A stretch of 64,000 bases of DNA from contig OZ020267.1 of the NCBI GenBank assembly GCA_963971225.1, forward strand, positions 113,408,936 through 113,472,935, written 5' to 3'. A program made the translations under genes and the position numbers. The DNA is from Melieria omissa. Its lineage: Eukaryota; Arthropoda; Insecta; Diptera; Ulidiidae. Shown here in pieces: positions 1 to 11,777 of the stretch (position 1 is the stretch's first letter; every line of letters starts with the position of its first letter). A model generated the notes under the pieces. It was not told the origin of the DNA and ran no database searches. It saw only the letters and a list, made by a program, of their open reading frames with translations.

Positions 1-486
1 GTTGGCCTCATGCGAATGGTTAGTTGGGGTCCCGGGCGGAGTGGGCTGAGTTGTTGCTGTGTTGGGTGACGGCGGTGGCACAATGTGGCCGGAAGTGGTC
101 GTTTCCGTGCCACGCTTTACATTTGCTGTACACGTTGCCATAGTTCTACATGCATTAGGTGTGGTTTCGAACAGCATGCCAGCCGTGCTTTGAACATGCG
201 CATGCTTCATAAGCTTGTTTTGGTTTTTTGTTGTAATTGTAGTTTTCGTTTAGTTATAAACCATATACATTTAATATGGTGTGTAACGAGTATGTAGAGC
301 AAAGTGACATGAACGCAGTTATTAGAATAATTTGCAAAGTAAATATTAGTAACATTTTCTAAAAAGATTTGCTCGAACGCTCGTTTTAGAATATGTGAAA
401 ATTGCAGCAGTAGGCTGCGGCATGAGACAGGCACAAAGAAGAGATGAGGAGAGGGGAAGAGAGAGGGGGTCTCGCAGTTAACTCAC
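1..486 (-). other. osp: osp intron (downstream of the last visible coding exon)
   Basis: The exon at 487-598 ends with a strong donor (gtgagt, read on the minus strand), so this stretch is intron of the same gene and the gene's 3' coding exon(s) lie beyond base 1. I see no conserved coding segment here; the short open frames have no recognisable content. A purine-rich stretch at 436-470 reads as a CT-rich tract on the gene strand. Confidence 0.6.
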
Positions 487-598
487 CTCGCTGTCTTCGC
501 ATGTGGCATCGCCATCTTTGGCTGAATGTAGTCCTTGTATGAATTTAGCATCGGTGTCTGGGTCCTCGGAAGCCAAATGTGCACGAAATTGTTTGTTT
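487..598 (-). CDS. osp: outspread exon: C-terminal coiled-coil continuation
   Basis: This is the last coding exon of outspread visible here. It is bounded by an acceptor (cacag) at 599-603 and a gtgagt donor at 481-486. It enters in phase 2, completing an Arg codon begun in the previous exon, and leaves in phase 0, giving about 37 codons that start [20 protein letters not shown]. The open frame plus two good splice sites support it. The peptide is charged and probably extends past the coiled coil. Because it ends on a donor, the stop codon must be in a further exon outside the window. Confidence 0.8.
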
Positions 599-658
599 CT
601 GTGGAGGAGATAAAATGTTAAAAATTATGTACACATGAGCGCAAAAATTAGTGAATAC

Positions 659-808
659 CGCAACTCGAATTGCTGCATTTGCTGCAGCTGCCGCAATTTT
701 TGATTGGTGGTACGTAGCTTCTCCTCCAATGAGGCATTCTCAACACATTTGATTGAAAACTTTTCGGAAAAGGATAATATTTCACGACGCAACTCCTCCA
801 GCTCTTCT
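659..808 (-). CDS. osp: outspread exon: coiled coil
   Basis: Acceptor ttttacag precedes 808 and a gtattc donor follows 659. The frame reads (L)[20 protein letters not shown], then a [11 protein letters not shown] run, ending at QQFELR. The heptad-like Leu/Glu pattern, and the resemblance to the MPRIP segment with Lys-Cys-x-Glu-Asn-Ala, place it in the C-terminal coiled coil, the region that in mammalian MPRIP binds the myosin phosphatase targeting subunit. The donor is weaker than average; the downstream phase supports it. Confidence 0.82.
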
Positions 809-886
809 CTGTAAAAGACAATACAGTCAAAGTTATTTGAATTGCATTATTTTCAAACATTTCACAAAATTAAATTCAAATTTTAC

Positions 887-1032
887 AACACCCACTCTTT
901 TGCTTTGGCTGTGCATGGTGTGTGTTCGCCTTTTTGGAATTGCTTTAAGAATTCCTGCTTGAAGCGTGCAACTTCGCGCTGGACTTCGCTTTGGTGTGCT
1001 TTGCGCATGGCATCCAAGGCCGCTAAGGTCGC
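887..1032 (-). CDS. osp: outspread exon: coiled coil (ALDAMRKAH block)
   Basis: Acceptor tcttctag precedes 1032 and a gtaaaa donor follows 887. The exon is 146 bases, enters in phase 0 and leaves in phase 2. It encodes [20 protein letters not shown] followed by [12 protein letters not shown]. This continues the ALAEETQ end of the previous exon to give [20 protein letters not shown], close to a strongly conserved C-terminal block of MPRIP-family proteins as I remember it. The conserved join across the intron is good evidence that both splice sites are right. Confidence 0.85.
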
Positions 1033-1094
1033 CTAGAAGAAGAAAATCATAATCTCTTTGCAACAGACTTTAAATTGCAAAATTACGAACACAC

Positions 1095-1229
1095 CTGTGT
1101 TTCCTCCGCCAGCGCGGTCTCCTTTTCCGCCAATAAGCGCTCAATCTCTTGACTGTGCTTCTCCTCCAGATCGGCTATAATGCGGCGATGTGATGACTCC
1201 ATGGCTGAGAGACCCTTCTCGCAAAGCGT
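1095..1229 (-). CDS. osp: outspread exon: coiled coil ([15 protein letters not shown] block)
   Basis: Exactly 45 codons in phase 0 between acceptor tttttgtgcag and a gtgtgt donor. The peptide begins [20 protein letters not shown] and ends ALAEETQ. The [15 protein letters not shown] motif is a signature of the C-terminal coiled coil of MPRIP/outspread proteins, by recollection of the family. All flanking introns are short (60-80 bases), typical of flies. Confidence 0.87.
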
Positions 1230-1303
1230 CTGCACAAAAAGAATACAAAAGGAATAATACAAAATCCAACTTTAGCTCTCTCTCTCTCGCGCTGAACACT
1301 CAC

Positions 1304-4300
1304 TCTCAGCTGTTCAATTTCCGCCTGGTAGCGTTGCCGAAAGCTGTCCTCGTCTGCGACGTTGCTAAAGTCGGTGCAGTGCGACAGCAGCTGATCGCGG
1401 TAGGTGTCCTGCAGGCATTCCAGTTGCTTGTTGTGCTCCAGCTCGAGCATTTCCAAGCGCTTTTCGAAGCGGCGACTGCGCTCCTTTTCTTTATTCAACT
1501 CTGCCTGCAGGTAGTCGCGCTCCTGCAGCAACACCGCATACTCCTCGTCCTGTCGCACACACTTTAGCGTCAGTGCATTGCTCTCCTCTTGGTACGCCTG
1601 CAGTTTGTCCTCCTGCTCGTCGTAGCGCTGCAGCAGCTCTAGTTGATCTTCGTGCTTGGCCCGCAGCTCCGCCTCTTTGGTCTTCAGCTTGTTATTGATC
1701 GCCTCCAGCTCGCGTTCGCGCTGTTCCATCAGCTCCTCGCTCTTATGCAAATCGCTGTTAATTGCATGCTTCTCGGCCTCGAGCAGTTTGAACGCGTTGC
1801 GCTGATTCTCCACTTGCTGCACGTAGGCGTTCAGCTCTTTGGCGTGTGTCTGCTGCAGCCGCGCGATTTCACTTTCGTGCTGTTGCTGCAGCCGCACGAG
1901 TTTCTCGTGCACTTGCAGGCAGTGCTGGCAGGGTGTGTTCAGCGCGCGATGTATCTCCTGGCGCAGCTGATCGGCGCGTTGGCGCAGATCGCCGCACTTG
2001 TGACAAACGTCTTGCAGGCTGTCGATGGAGATGGCCGAGCGCGGTATGCTCGAGCGCGGCGTACTAGTCGCCGCTTCGCACTGCAAGGCAATCAGCGAGT
2101 CCTCTAGCTGGCTGAGGAACGTCGAGATCTCCGACAGCACTTGACGATCGTTGAGAAAATCGATCGAGTGCTGCTTGTACATGAACTCGAAGTCTGCTTC
2201 GAGCAGCAAGTCACCGGGGTGGTCGATTTGCAAGTCGTTGGAGAGCTCCTCGAAGAGACTCTCGTACTTTTGCAGCGCCGTAATGCCAATCTGTGGTCGA
2301 CTAGTCACTTCCGATTGGCTGACCGAGTCCTGAGCCACGTACTCGCCGCGCAGCACACTGATGCGTGCGTCGACGAGCGCCTTGTGTGCCACAATGTCGG
2401 CAAAGTCGGTGAGCAGCTGTCGTCCCTCCGACACTTTTCGCTCCTGCTCCAACTGCAGGCGCCACTGACCGCGCTTCATCTTCTGTATGGCCTCTTTGTA
2501 GCATTGCGTCAGTTGGGCGACGGCCAGCTCCATTTCCTTGCGCAGCGCATCGTGCACTGCATCGGCGAACTTCTCGAACGACAGTCGCTCCTCGGCGGTC
2601 AGCGTAAAGCCAAACGATGGCGTAATTGAGCTCTCAAAGCGCTCGGCGTTGCGTATCATAATGTGCGCGATTTCTGACTGCACCAGCTCGGCATTGACTG
2701 TCTCCTGCGCCTGACGCCACGCCTCCTGAACTGCGCCCTGCACCGGGTCGTTCGACGAGATGTAGCTGAGCGTCTCCGCCGCCAGGCCGGTGGCCAAGTT
2801 CTCCATGGCGTTGTTCTTGTAGCGCTTCGCAATCAAATTGATTTCGTTCTGCTGGCGCAACAGATCGTCCATGATATTCCGATCGACCGGTTCCATAGTT
2901 GCTCTGCTGCCTTGCTTATCGTTGCGACAGTTGGCGAGCATTAGGCGGCGCGCAAGCACGCCTGCCAGTATGTCTAGAGTTCCGCTGGACTTGAGCGCAC
3001 ACTTGCCGCTCAGCTTAGCTTTCAGCATTGTCATCAGATGCGAAGTTTCAGCCACTTCGGCGCGCGTCTGACGCTCCCCGAACAGTTCTGGGTTCTCGGC
3101 GCGTGCCATGGAATCGCGCAGCTTGCCGAAACAGACACTCTCGAAGGCGATACGCTCCGCCAGCAGCTCCATGTTTTTGCGCTCCGTCAACTCGTTGCGT
3201 TCACGTAACACGCGGCGCTGCTTCAGCAACTCGGCTAGCTTCGCACGCAGCTGCGACTCCAACTGCGTCAGCGCAATCTTCACTGGACTCGAGTCGGGCA
3301 GCAACATGACGTTTGGCACGGAATGAGCGCCGCCACCGACGCCACTGATGATGCACGTCTCGCACGATTCGCGTATCAGCTTGACCACCTCGCTGATACA
3401 GCGCTCGACGTAGCGATACGAATCCTTGCGATCAGCTATAGGCGAGACAGAGCGCCGTGCGTGCGACGAGCGTAGGTTGTGCAGCTGCTGTAGACTCTGC
3501 TCGAGCCGGTCCTTGCTGGTGACTAGAACGCTCTCCAGGCAGCGCAAGCGGTCAATCAGATGCTCGGACACTTTAGCCGAGTTGCGCGCTGAACTGTCGT
3601 TGGTGGGTGTGCTGCAGACAGGCGTTGCCGTGGCGGAGGAACTCAGCGAACTGGCCGCAGAAGTGCCCTCGCAGCGTTTCTCCAGATCGTTCAGGCGCAA
3701 CATTATCTGCAGTGGATCTGAGTTAGCCGAGCTCTCCAGCGAACGACGTCGAGAGGCTTTTTTGGTCGGGTGCTTGCTGGCCTCTTGCGTTGTACTCGCG
3801 ATGGCGTGCTTCTCCATTTCGTCGATTTTGGCCTCCAGCTCGGTGACTTTCAGTTCAAGCTCTTTGGAAACGGTCAACTGTTCTTTGCCCTTCAGCGACA
3901 GTGAACGTCGCCGCTCAGATTTGGCAAACTTTTGCTTCAGCGTGCGCACTTGTCGCTCCGAGCTGCTATACTTTAATGTCAAGTCCTGAATGCGCGCTGC
4001 CATCATTTGCAGTTGCGAGCGATCTTCGATTTCCTTGCGCTCCAAATCCTGCTTGAGCGCCGCGTACGAAATTTCCAAAGAGTCGAATTGGTTTTGCGAC
4101 TCTTTGAGTTCGCGTTTCATGGCCTTGATCTCGTTGACGGCCTTCTCAAAGCGCGACCGCAGCTCGTTGTACTCGTCGGCGAGCGCATCGCGCTCCAGTA
4201 CGAAAGGGTCAATATCGCCAATCTGCGTGAGATCGCTCAGCGAGTCCATGCGCTTCAGTTTGCAACGATTCAGATTGCTGAAACTGTTCAGACTGCAACC

Positions 4301-6240
4301 CTCCAGTTCGCGCACACGCTTGTACAGGGTCTCGTTCTCGTCGATGCCACGCGCTAGCCGGTCTTCGAGGTCTTTGATCTTCTTCTGGCTCTCGTCCAGC
4401 TCGCACGTAAGCTGCTCCACAAGCTGCTCGGCATTGCGCTTCGCATCCTCCAGCTGCGTGGTAAGATTGTCGCGCACCTCCTCCATCTCCTGAATACGCG
4501 CGTTCAGCTCCTGCTCGGTTCGTTCGAGCGTTGTCAACAGCTCAGACATACGTGTCTCGCGTTCTTTGGCTTCGTCGCGAAGCATATTGCGCTCCTTCTC
4601 TGCAACGCTCAAACGGAATTGCAGGTCCTTGTCGGCCACGTGCAGCTCCTCCTGCACCGGGTGCATGGCCGGCGGCAGCTCATCGGAGCCAACGCTGTCC
4701 ACTGTGCTGCGGCGCGACGTCGGCGGCGACGAGTGGCTGCGTTTGTGCAGGCGCGACGAGTTGGTGTTCGCACGCGCGTACAAACGCTCGCGCGTGCGCA
4801 GCACGGACGCCGGTATCGGCGGCGAGGGCGACAACGGCGAGCCCCAGTCAACGCTGTCGCGACGTCCGCCCTCGGAAGCGGTGCGATACTCCTCGTCCGA
4901 GGAGAAGTGTGCAGTCTTTGGTGTGGTGGGCGTGAGCGGACTAAGAGCGGGTGCTGCTTTTGGCGTACTGGCTGCCGTACTGGCCGGCACCGGCACACCA
5001 GCATCGACCAAGTGCTTCTTATGCTCCGCACTGGCTACGCCCGTTGGCTGATAGCTCTGCATGAGATACTCGTGATTGCGCTGCGCCTTGATGAAGTCCT
5101 TCTCGATTTCACTTTTCATATCACTCTCGCCGGCGCCGTCTTTGATCACCACCAACTCCACTTGGGGCACCTTTGGCTCCGGCGCACTGCTGCTGGTACT
5201 GCTGGCACTGTTATTGCTGCTGCTGTTGCTGCTCGAAGGCGGTGGTTGCGGCGGCAGGCCGGCGGTGTTGCGCAGTATGGCCATCCAGCTGTTGCGTGAG
5301 TTGGGCGAGAGGCTGGCTAGCGTGAGGCGCCGCTGATCCCACGTCACCAGCTGGAACGCGTAGCTTTTGCTGGCGCTCACCTCGACCACGTTCGTAATGC
5401 TGTTTACGTCGAGCACGCCGTCCAGCACACCGCGCTCCTCCGAAACGGGATCGCGATAGTAGAAGAGTGCGGCACCACTTAGCGAAAACCAATGCTTGGT
5501 CCAATCGCCGGTGCGGTTATCTTGCTTCATTAGCCAACTCTTCTTCGTGTTGAGCGACTCCTCGGCTGGCGGATTGACACGTAACTCGGCCGTCTTGGCC
5601 AGGTAGTTGGTGGAGAGATCGTCCAGATTGCAGCCGCCGTCTGGATCGCCGCGTTCGTGCGCCTGCTGCTGTTGTTGGTGTTTGTGTTGTTGTTGCTGCT
5701 GCTGCTGTTGCCGATGCTGATTGATGCTCTCGTGTTTCTGTTGTAAATTTTTCAATTGCAATTGCAAACGTGGACTAGATTTGCACTTATTACTGAGGCT
5801 GCTGCTGCCGCCGCTCTTATTGTTCTCTATGCTATTGTTTTTGTTGTTGGTATCACTTGTCGCCGCCGTGCTGCCGTAGCCGGTGCCGGTCGCTGATAAG
5901 ACGGGTGGTATCTTTTTGACTATGGCTGAGACAATGGCAGGCGTTGAATTTGATGCCAACGGTAATGACTTTGGTCGCAAAGATGATTGCTGCTGTTGAT
6001 GCTGGTGCTGGTGCTGCAATTGCGTCGTTGGCCGATGGAAATCGGTCTCGTCACGCAAATTCTTCCCGTCATTACTAGTGTAGTTGGTATGATGCAGATG
6101 ACTATTGAGCACATTATTGACGATTGTATTGGACCAGGGACTTTTTTGCTGTTGACTTAGATTGGTTATGGTGTTGGCAATATCTTTGATGGTTTTCTCA
6201 TCACGACGCATATCCTCGATGAGTAGACATGATGGCGAAA
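1304..6240 (-). CDS. osp: outspread, large central exon: second PH domain and long coiled coils
   Basis: Main exon (about 1645 codons, no internal stop) of the fly relative of MPRIP/p116RIP, an actin- and myosin-phosphatase-associated scaffold linked to Rho signalling and muscle/wing development. It starts after acceptor cattacag (6241-6248) and ends at a gtgagt donor (1298-1303). From the N-side it shows: low-complexity Ser/Asn/Gln segments with two poly-Gln/His tracts (near 5985-6025 and 5655-5720); a second PH domain at about 5255-5550 ([19 protein letters not shown], ending in NSWMAILR, which carries the conserved Trp); a Ser/Pro/Thr-rich linker at about 4680-5150; a first coiled coil from about 4660 down to 3830; and further helical segments, with the C-terminal coiled coil from about 1950. 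The ORF runs 5' of the acceptor to 6271, but the phase-1 join to exon 10550-9941 restores Val at the junction and fits the family. Phase out is 0. Long antisense frames over this exon are shadows of its biased codons. Confidence 0.93.
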
Positions 6241-9200
6241 CTGTAATGAACGCGACACGAACACGAAACATGAATGTGTTTTTCTATTCAATTTCAATTG
6301 TACGAGGAAAATTGGCATTGTTAAGTGGCTGAGGTAGAACGGTCTAATGTGAGGTTTCTTGGATCTTAACTGGAGTAAAGAACTAGCTGGGAAGAGCTAA
6401 TATTGGAATGTTTTTGGTGTGCAGTCATTTAAACTGGTTAATAAATAACGATATTGAAGACAGTCCGCTAAGTTACAAACAATCCTGAAACTCATCGCCT
6501 GACAATAACATTGCTTTATTAAAATCATTTAGGAAATATGTGTTAAAATTATCTTACATAATAACAGAAGAAAATATTAAGTTCTATCAGATGAAGCCAC
6601 GAAAAGGTGGAAACAACTTAAGGTGGCTGCTATGATGGGTTCAAACACTTCTCTATATTCATTCTTAACGAAATCTTAGAATTCAATTGCGCCTTATTAA
6701 AAAAATCACCTAGTCATCTACTAAGTTATTCACTCCATCAACGCCCAGTTTTCTCTAGACGCAGAATGAAGTATCTTCTAAAATACATAGATGACCTCAA
6801 GGTTTAGTTACATTAACAACCCAGATTCGCTTGAGTAATTCTCTCGGCAGAGTTTGCACCAAACCTACCTTGCAAGTGACGAAGAAAAAGAGCATATATC
6901 ATTTACTTATTTTCTAAGTTACCTACTCTATGTATCGCTTCTCTGTTTTTTCTAGACACAGATTGAAATCCTTGTGGTCCACCCTTTTAGGTTTAGTTCA
7001 TTAACAACCCAAAGACGGTTTGGTTAGGCCCTATTCTCTCTTTTCTGTCATGGCTCTCTACAGATCTACCAGCACTGTCACACGTCCCCTTTTATCCTTT
7101 TCCACCACAATGGGTTCACTTTCTGATCAAAGTATCTTCTGACAGTTTTTGTGCTCAGATACCAATGCCATCTAACCCTAAGAATCTGATGACAAGGTTT
7201 TGCTGACCAGTCCATTTAGGAAGTTGTACACAGATGTGATTCCCTCTCTTTGATTTCACATTGACTAGTCCATCTTTTCAGCATTTTAAATTCCCCTTGC
7301 ATCCTGTAACTGCAGGATCAACCCGTCGTGCATTCAAAGTATGAACACAGAAATAAGAAGCAACGCAGAAAATATAACACTATCGCATTATAGTAATAAA
7401 TAATTGTGGATAAATGATGCTGATGCGCGAAAAAATTGGGCTGACGCGCTGCCATACATTTTTTTCCTGAACGTATAGTTAGTACACGTTCGGTCTTTTT
7501 ACGAAAGGCAAAAAATCGAGCAATAAGCAAATACATAATAATCACTTGACGGAGACAGACAGACAGACCGGCGGACAGACAACATTAGGCAGCTCAAGTG
7601 GGTAAAGCGAGACACAGAGAGCGAGAGCGAGCGAGGGACATGGGGTGTGAGAGAGGTGGATAAAAGTAGGCGCACACATACCAGAAGCGCGTAAATGCTA
7701 TGTTTATCTTGATGGAGCTGCGCTTTTATGAGTGAGTCTGGCTGGGTCCGCGCACGTTCGGCTCGCCGGGCATTATGTCGAAAGGAGCATCCACTTTAGG
7801 GTGGTTGCACAAGTGAGCGGCGAGTGAGAAAAAAGGTTCAAGGTTATTGTGTTAAATGAGGGGTATGCATTTAATTGGTATGTATGCCGGTAAGAGACTA
7901 TGACAGCAATGGAATTTATGATGCTTGTGATACTTTTTATGTGCGCCGTTTTTTCGTCGTTGCAGCGACGGCTGCTGATTTTTATTATGGGCCTTTTTTC
8001 TGCGCTCGAGCCGGCGCGGTGATGCGCTGCTGCCTGCACTTTGATTTTATTACAATATATGGCAGAATGGCGGCGCAAGCGTGATCCCGAGCACGCAGTC
8101 GGGGTGTCGTAAACCAAGCATAAGGTGCTAAGTGTAATTAAGTTGATAAGCATAGCTTTTTCGAGAGCTCTACAAGCAGTAAAATGTAGTTTATGCGCTA
8201 CGCAAAAAACATTTACGCAGTTCGCGGCGCCCATGAGAAAATCTATTTTTATGTACTTTGGCGAGATTATCATGAAATGCTAGCGCAGCAAAATTTCACA
8301 CAGCCTCAATGTGTATCAAACATGCTGCAAATTTATGGCACAATTAGTGGTCACTTTAGTGCTTTTTGGGCAACTCAATTCAGCTCGAATTCGACCGCCT
8401 AATTCTACTGGTTTTTAGCTTCCGAAATGCTGTCCAAAACCATCTCAATTTCATATCCTTGGCATTTTCTTGGCTCTTTCCCCTCGGCCTTTAATCGACG
8501 CTTATACCATAAATAATGCGAAACTGTCATTTGCTAAATTTTTATTTATTGATTTAATCATTGCGCCGCAGTGCCTACACGTCTGGCCGTTTCGCCTTGC
8601 GGCTACTGGCCGCATGCAATTTTTAAACTGTGTGCTTGTGGTCGTTGTTGTTGTCGCTTTTTGTTTCACTGCACTTGAGCCGAACGCAATAATAGGTTTG
8701 ATAAAATGAATTGCCGCATTGAGTGCACCATTTCTTTTATTAATGGAACGTAATTAGTTCATGTCATGGCCGGCAGTACGCGCGTACGTACGCAGACTTG
8801 TGCCGGGGTGACCACTGGACCACTGACCGGTTTCTTTAGCAACTTTTTGTAATAATTTTTTATTCATTCAGTTTTTTATTTCTCAACTTTTAGCCGAACA
8901 CGTGCACTTTAAAATGTCGACATACCGCCCCATGCATTGCTGGCATTTTAATAAATATGAAAAAAAAATTGTGCATTCAAATAGTGGTTGTGGTCGATTG
9001 GGAACAGGAATTTTAAATTGTAGGTACAGAAATTGCGTTCAAAATGGCATTTACAATACAGCAGTTTTTTTTCTTATGTAACTGAAGGACCAAAAGGTCA
9101 CCCACTAGAACTGCATGGTCAATATTGTAGGTAACATATTTGAAAGTCCTATGATGAGAGCTTTTCAAAACTTTCAAAACAAATTTTTTCAAACTATCGG

Positions 9201-9940
9201 AACAGACAGACGACTCCAAACAAACCCATTTTATATCATCATTCGTTATAGAACCAGAAATCTGTTAAGTCAGGAAAGTGGACTTAAACGAGAGTAATAA
9301 AGATAAGATACCTGAGACAGTAGCCAAATGGGAAGAACTAATAAAAGTTGATTATCTTTCCTGGCTGTTGGTTAATATCGAATTTTAATTTCAACAACTG
9401 ATTTATCATCCGAGCTTCAATGGCTAGCAATGTTTTATAAATCGAATTAGAATTGAGTGATTTTTGTTGACAACCGTATCAGTGTTGATTGAATTTTTCG
9501 TTTAAATCACAGAAAAATCTGAGAAGAGTGTGGTAAAGATTTGCGACAGCGAGAAAGTCATTAAAGTTTAGGTAATAATTATTACTTTTTTAGTTCCTGA
9601 TACATTTCAAGTACTATGGACTACTAAGTGTTTAAGGAACTGCCTTATCTAAGAATGTTGCTGGGATTGTCCCCTCCTACCAAGTGATCTGTGCCTTCTC
9701 GTTTAGTCCCTTTTTTTGAGCCTGTTTCAATCTGTGATAATTTTTATGTTTTTCCTAGTTAAAAACAAGTTTAAAATGTTTATTTCTATCATATTCTAGA
9801 TCTTCTTTCTATGTATCTATTCTAGCCATATCTATCTAATTGTAGCTCTTTTTCTATTTCTAGCTTTCGTATGCAAGTCGACTAAAGCTGGCAAATTGTC
9901 AATGGTTCGAAGTGATGGTCGCTCTTGGCGCTAGTCTCAC
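6241..9940 (-). other. osp: osp intron, 3.7 kb, no gene recognised
   Basis: Intron between the PH1/acidic exon and the large exon. It is AT-rich and has no convincing coding segment. It contains two diverged direct copies of a roughly 100-base sequence at about 6721-6825 and 6914-7012; both include a ttctctagac-like motif and end with a shared ttaacaaccca. A GA-rich tract (agacag/gagcga) lies at 7550-7640. Short open frames such as 7773-8273 on the minus strand show no domain and are treated as chance. Confidence 0.6.
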
Positions 9941-10550
9941 CTCTACTGTTAATTTCATTTCCATCGTTGCGATTCTTATCATCTTGTCCACTGCGGCTCA
10001 TTGCATCTTTGCGCGGCACTTCGCCGACCACCACCTTTTCCACCTTCTGTCCATCACTATTGCCCTCATCATCGTCCTCGTCTTCATCCTCGCCGTCGTT
10101 ATCGTCGTCCTCCTCGCCGGTCTCGACGCCGTCATCCTCGTCCTCATCGTAATCGCGATCAGCAACGCGCCGCTGTTGCTGCTGCTGTTGCTCACTGGCG
10201 GCACTACCAATTAGCACGCCGGCCGATTGCACTGACGTCAGTGCATCCTTGTGATATGAGTTATGGCGATTGCGCGCCGGTGTCGTATAGGCGTCTGTGC
10301 TCATTTGCAACATTGTCGTGGCCTGGCCGCCGGGAAATGTCGCATTGCGTTTGTGGCGCCCCTTGGACTTGGGAAAGGCCACCAATATGTTCAGCCACCA
10401 CTTGGACTCCTCGGGGCAGGTGCCCTTCACGAAGGTGACGCGATCGGGCGCTGTAATGGCAATCGAGTCCGCATGGCCAGTGACATCCTCGGCCTTGGCC
10501 ACCTCCAGTACTTTGGTCATATCGATGCAGGCTTGCGGCACAGTCTCGGG
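9941..10550 (-). CDS. osp: outspread exon: end of first PH domain plus acidic tract
   Basis: Begins after acceptor tctcaaacag. The first codons ([11 protein letters not shown]) continue the preceding exon's VDEH, giving an arrangement like MPRIP's DEMPTTLPQGTINM. The PH domain closes with the expected C-terminal helix containing Lys-Trp-Trp ([16 protein letters not shown]), followed by a basic GRHKRN segment. A poly-Gln run and a very acidic Asp/Glu-rich stretch follow at about 10060-10160. The exon ends at donor gtgaga (9935-9940) in phase 1, which joins in frame to 6240. Read-through of that donor would add about 19 residues and reach a TAG stop at 9882-9884, so a short isoform is possible. 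I regard the spliced form as the main one. Confidence 0.9.
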
Positions 10551-11681
10551 CTGTTTGAGAAAGAGAAATATGCATAAATTTTTAAGTAGTTATTAGGACA
10601 AACTATATGCAGACTTATTTATTATTAGTGAAAAAACTAAGTTTGACACCATTTTGTAGACATAATTGCAGCAGTCATAATTCTTGTGGCCTTTAACATT
10701 TTCGTTTTCGCTGACGCTGTCGCTCTTGAGGCCTTTGCCTTTCTCCACATTCACATTAGCACGTCGTACACCGTCGGCCACCACTAAGCCAAAGTATGGC
10801 ACACGGTTAATATGAATTTATGGTTTGTGCTTCTTCAACGGCAACCTTTTCCACTTTTGTTTTTGTCATTTCGGCGGCGCACAGAATCCTTGTCTGCTTA
10901 TCGCCGACATTTCGATGCATGTAAAACAAAACTTGGCGCTGTTGTTGGCGTGGCCAACAGCGCCAACAACATGCACAACAATAACAAATCAGCCAAACAG
11001 TCACTGAAGTAACGAACGGCATTGGCACGCAAGCTTTGACAGGTGCAGTGGGGTGCCAATTAGTATACGATTTCATGCAATTTTGTTGCTGCTGTTAGTT
11101 ATTTATATTTATTGTATGCGCGAGTGTGCAGTTTCAGTCGGCGTCTGGCAACTATCTATGCGCGCCAGAGCTGCGCTTAGACGCGAAGGCTGCGCTAGGA
11201 AATTCTCTTTTAGAAAGTGCCAGTTCGATGTTACTTTCTTTAGTCGCAAGGGCGATGTATAAGAGAAGAAACGAGGGAGAAATGTTGAAAGCACAATGAC
11301 AAGTAAAACTTAGAAGTAAGCTGTCAATTAAGGAAGAACGAAAATAGAGCCTAATCTATGGCTCATGTTTAGGGAAATGACTTTTGCTCTGAGAAACTTC
11401 GATATATTTGATCAATCACTGAAAATTTCAGCATTCTGCGATCAAGTAAACGAAAGTTCTCAGAGAAAAACTAAAAAAAAATCCTATGAACAAAAGATTT
11501 TAGACGACTCTGACCCGCTTTTGATTCTAACGAACCAGGGACATTATTTCAAATACGATTTGTAGCTTAGATTCGGAGCTCTCCTAATAGTCAAGACTGG
11601 ACTTGCCAAGAGACGAGGGTACGTTGAGCGATAATTTTGGCGAATTGGCTTAGAGAGGAAAAGTTAAATACTGTAGGTTAG
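10551..11681 (-). other. osp: osp intron segment, no gene recognised
   Basis: Start of the 3.65-kb intron between the second and third PH1 exons. Short open frames on both strands (for example 10807-11076 minus) have no recognisable domain. An imperfect inverted repeat, with arms containing gttgttggcg and cgccaacaac, lies near 10940-10970. Nothing else stands out before the transposon at 11682. Confidence 0.5.
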
Positions 11682-11777
11682 CCCTTTACACGGCAACAGC
11701 GGATTTTTGCTCAAATGTTGTTTTTTAGATATAAACCTAAATTTACAAAAACACGTATTTTTTTATTTTTTAATATA

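Noticed and set aside
1190..5336. Many long open frames on the plus strand (and other minus frames) opposite the large osp exon
   Set aside because: They are mirror frames created by the codon bias of a 1645-codon exon; none has a domain, start context or splice support.
7773..8273. 166-codon minus-strand ORF in an osp intron
   Set aside because: No domain, no splice sites in phase with osp, and ordinary AT-rich composition.
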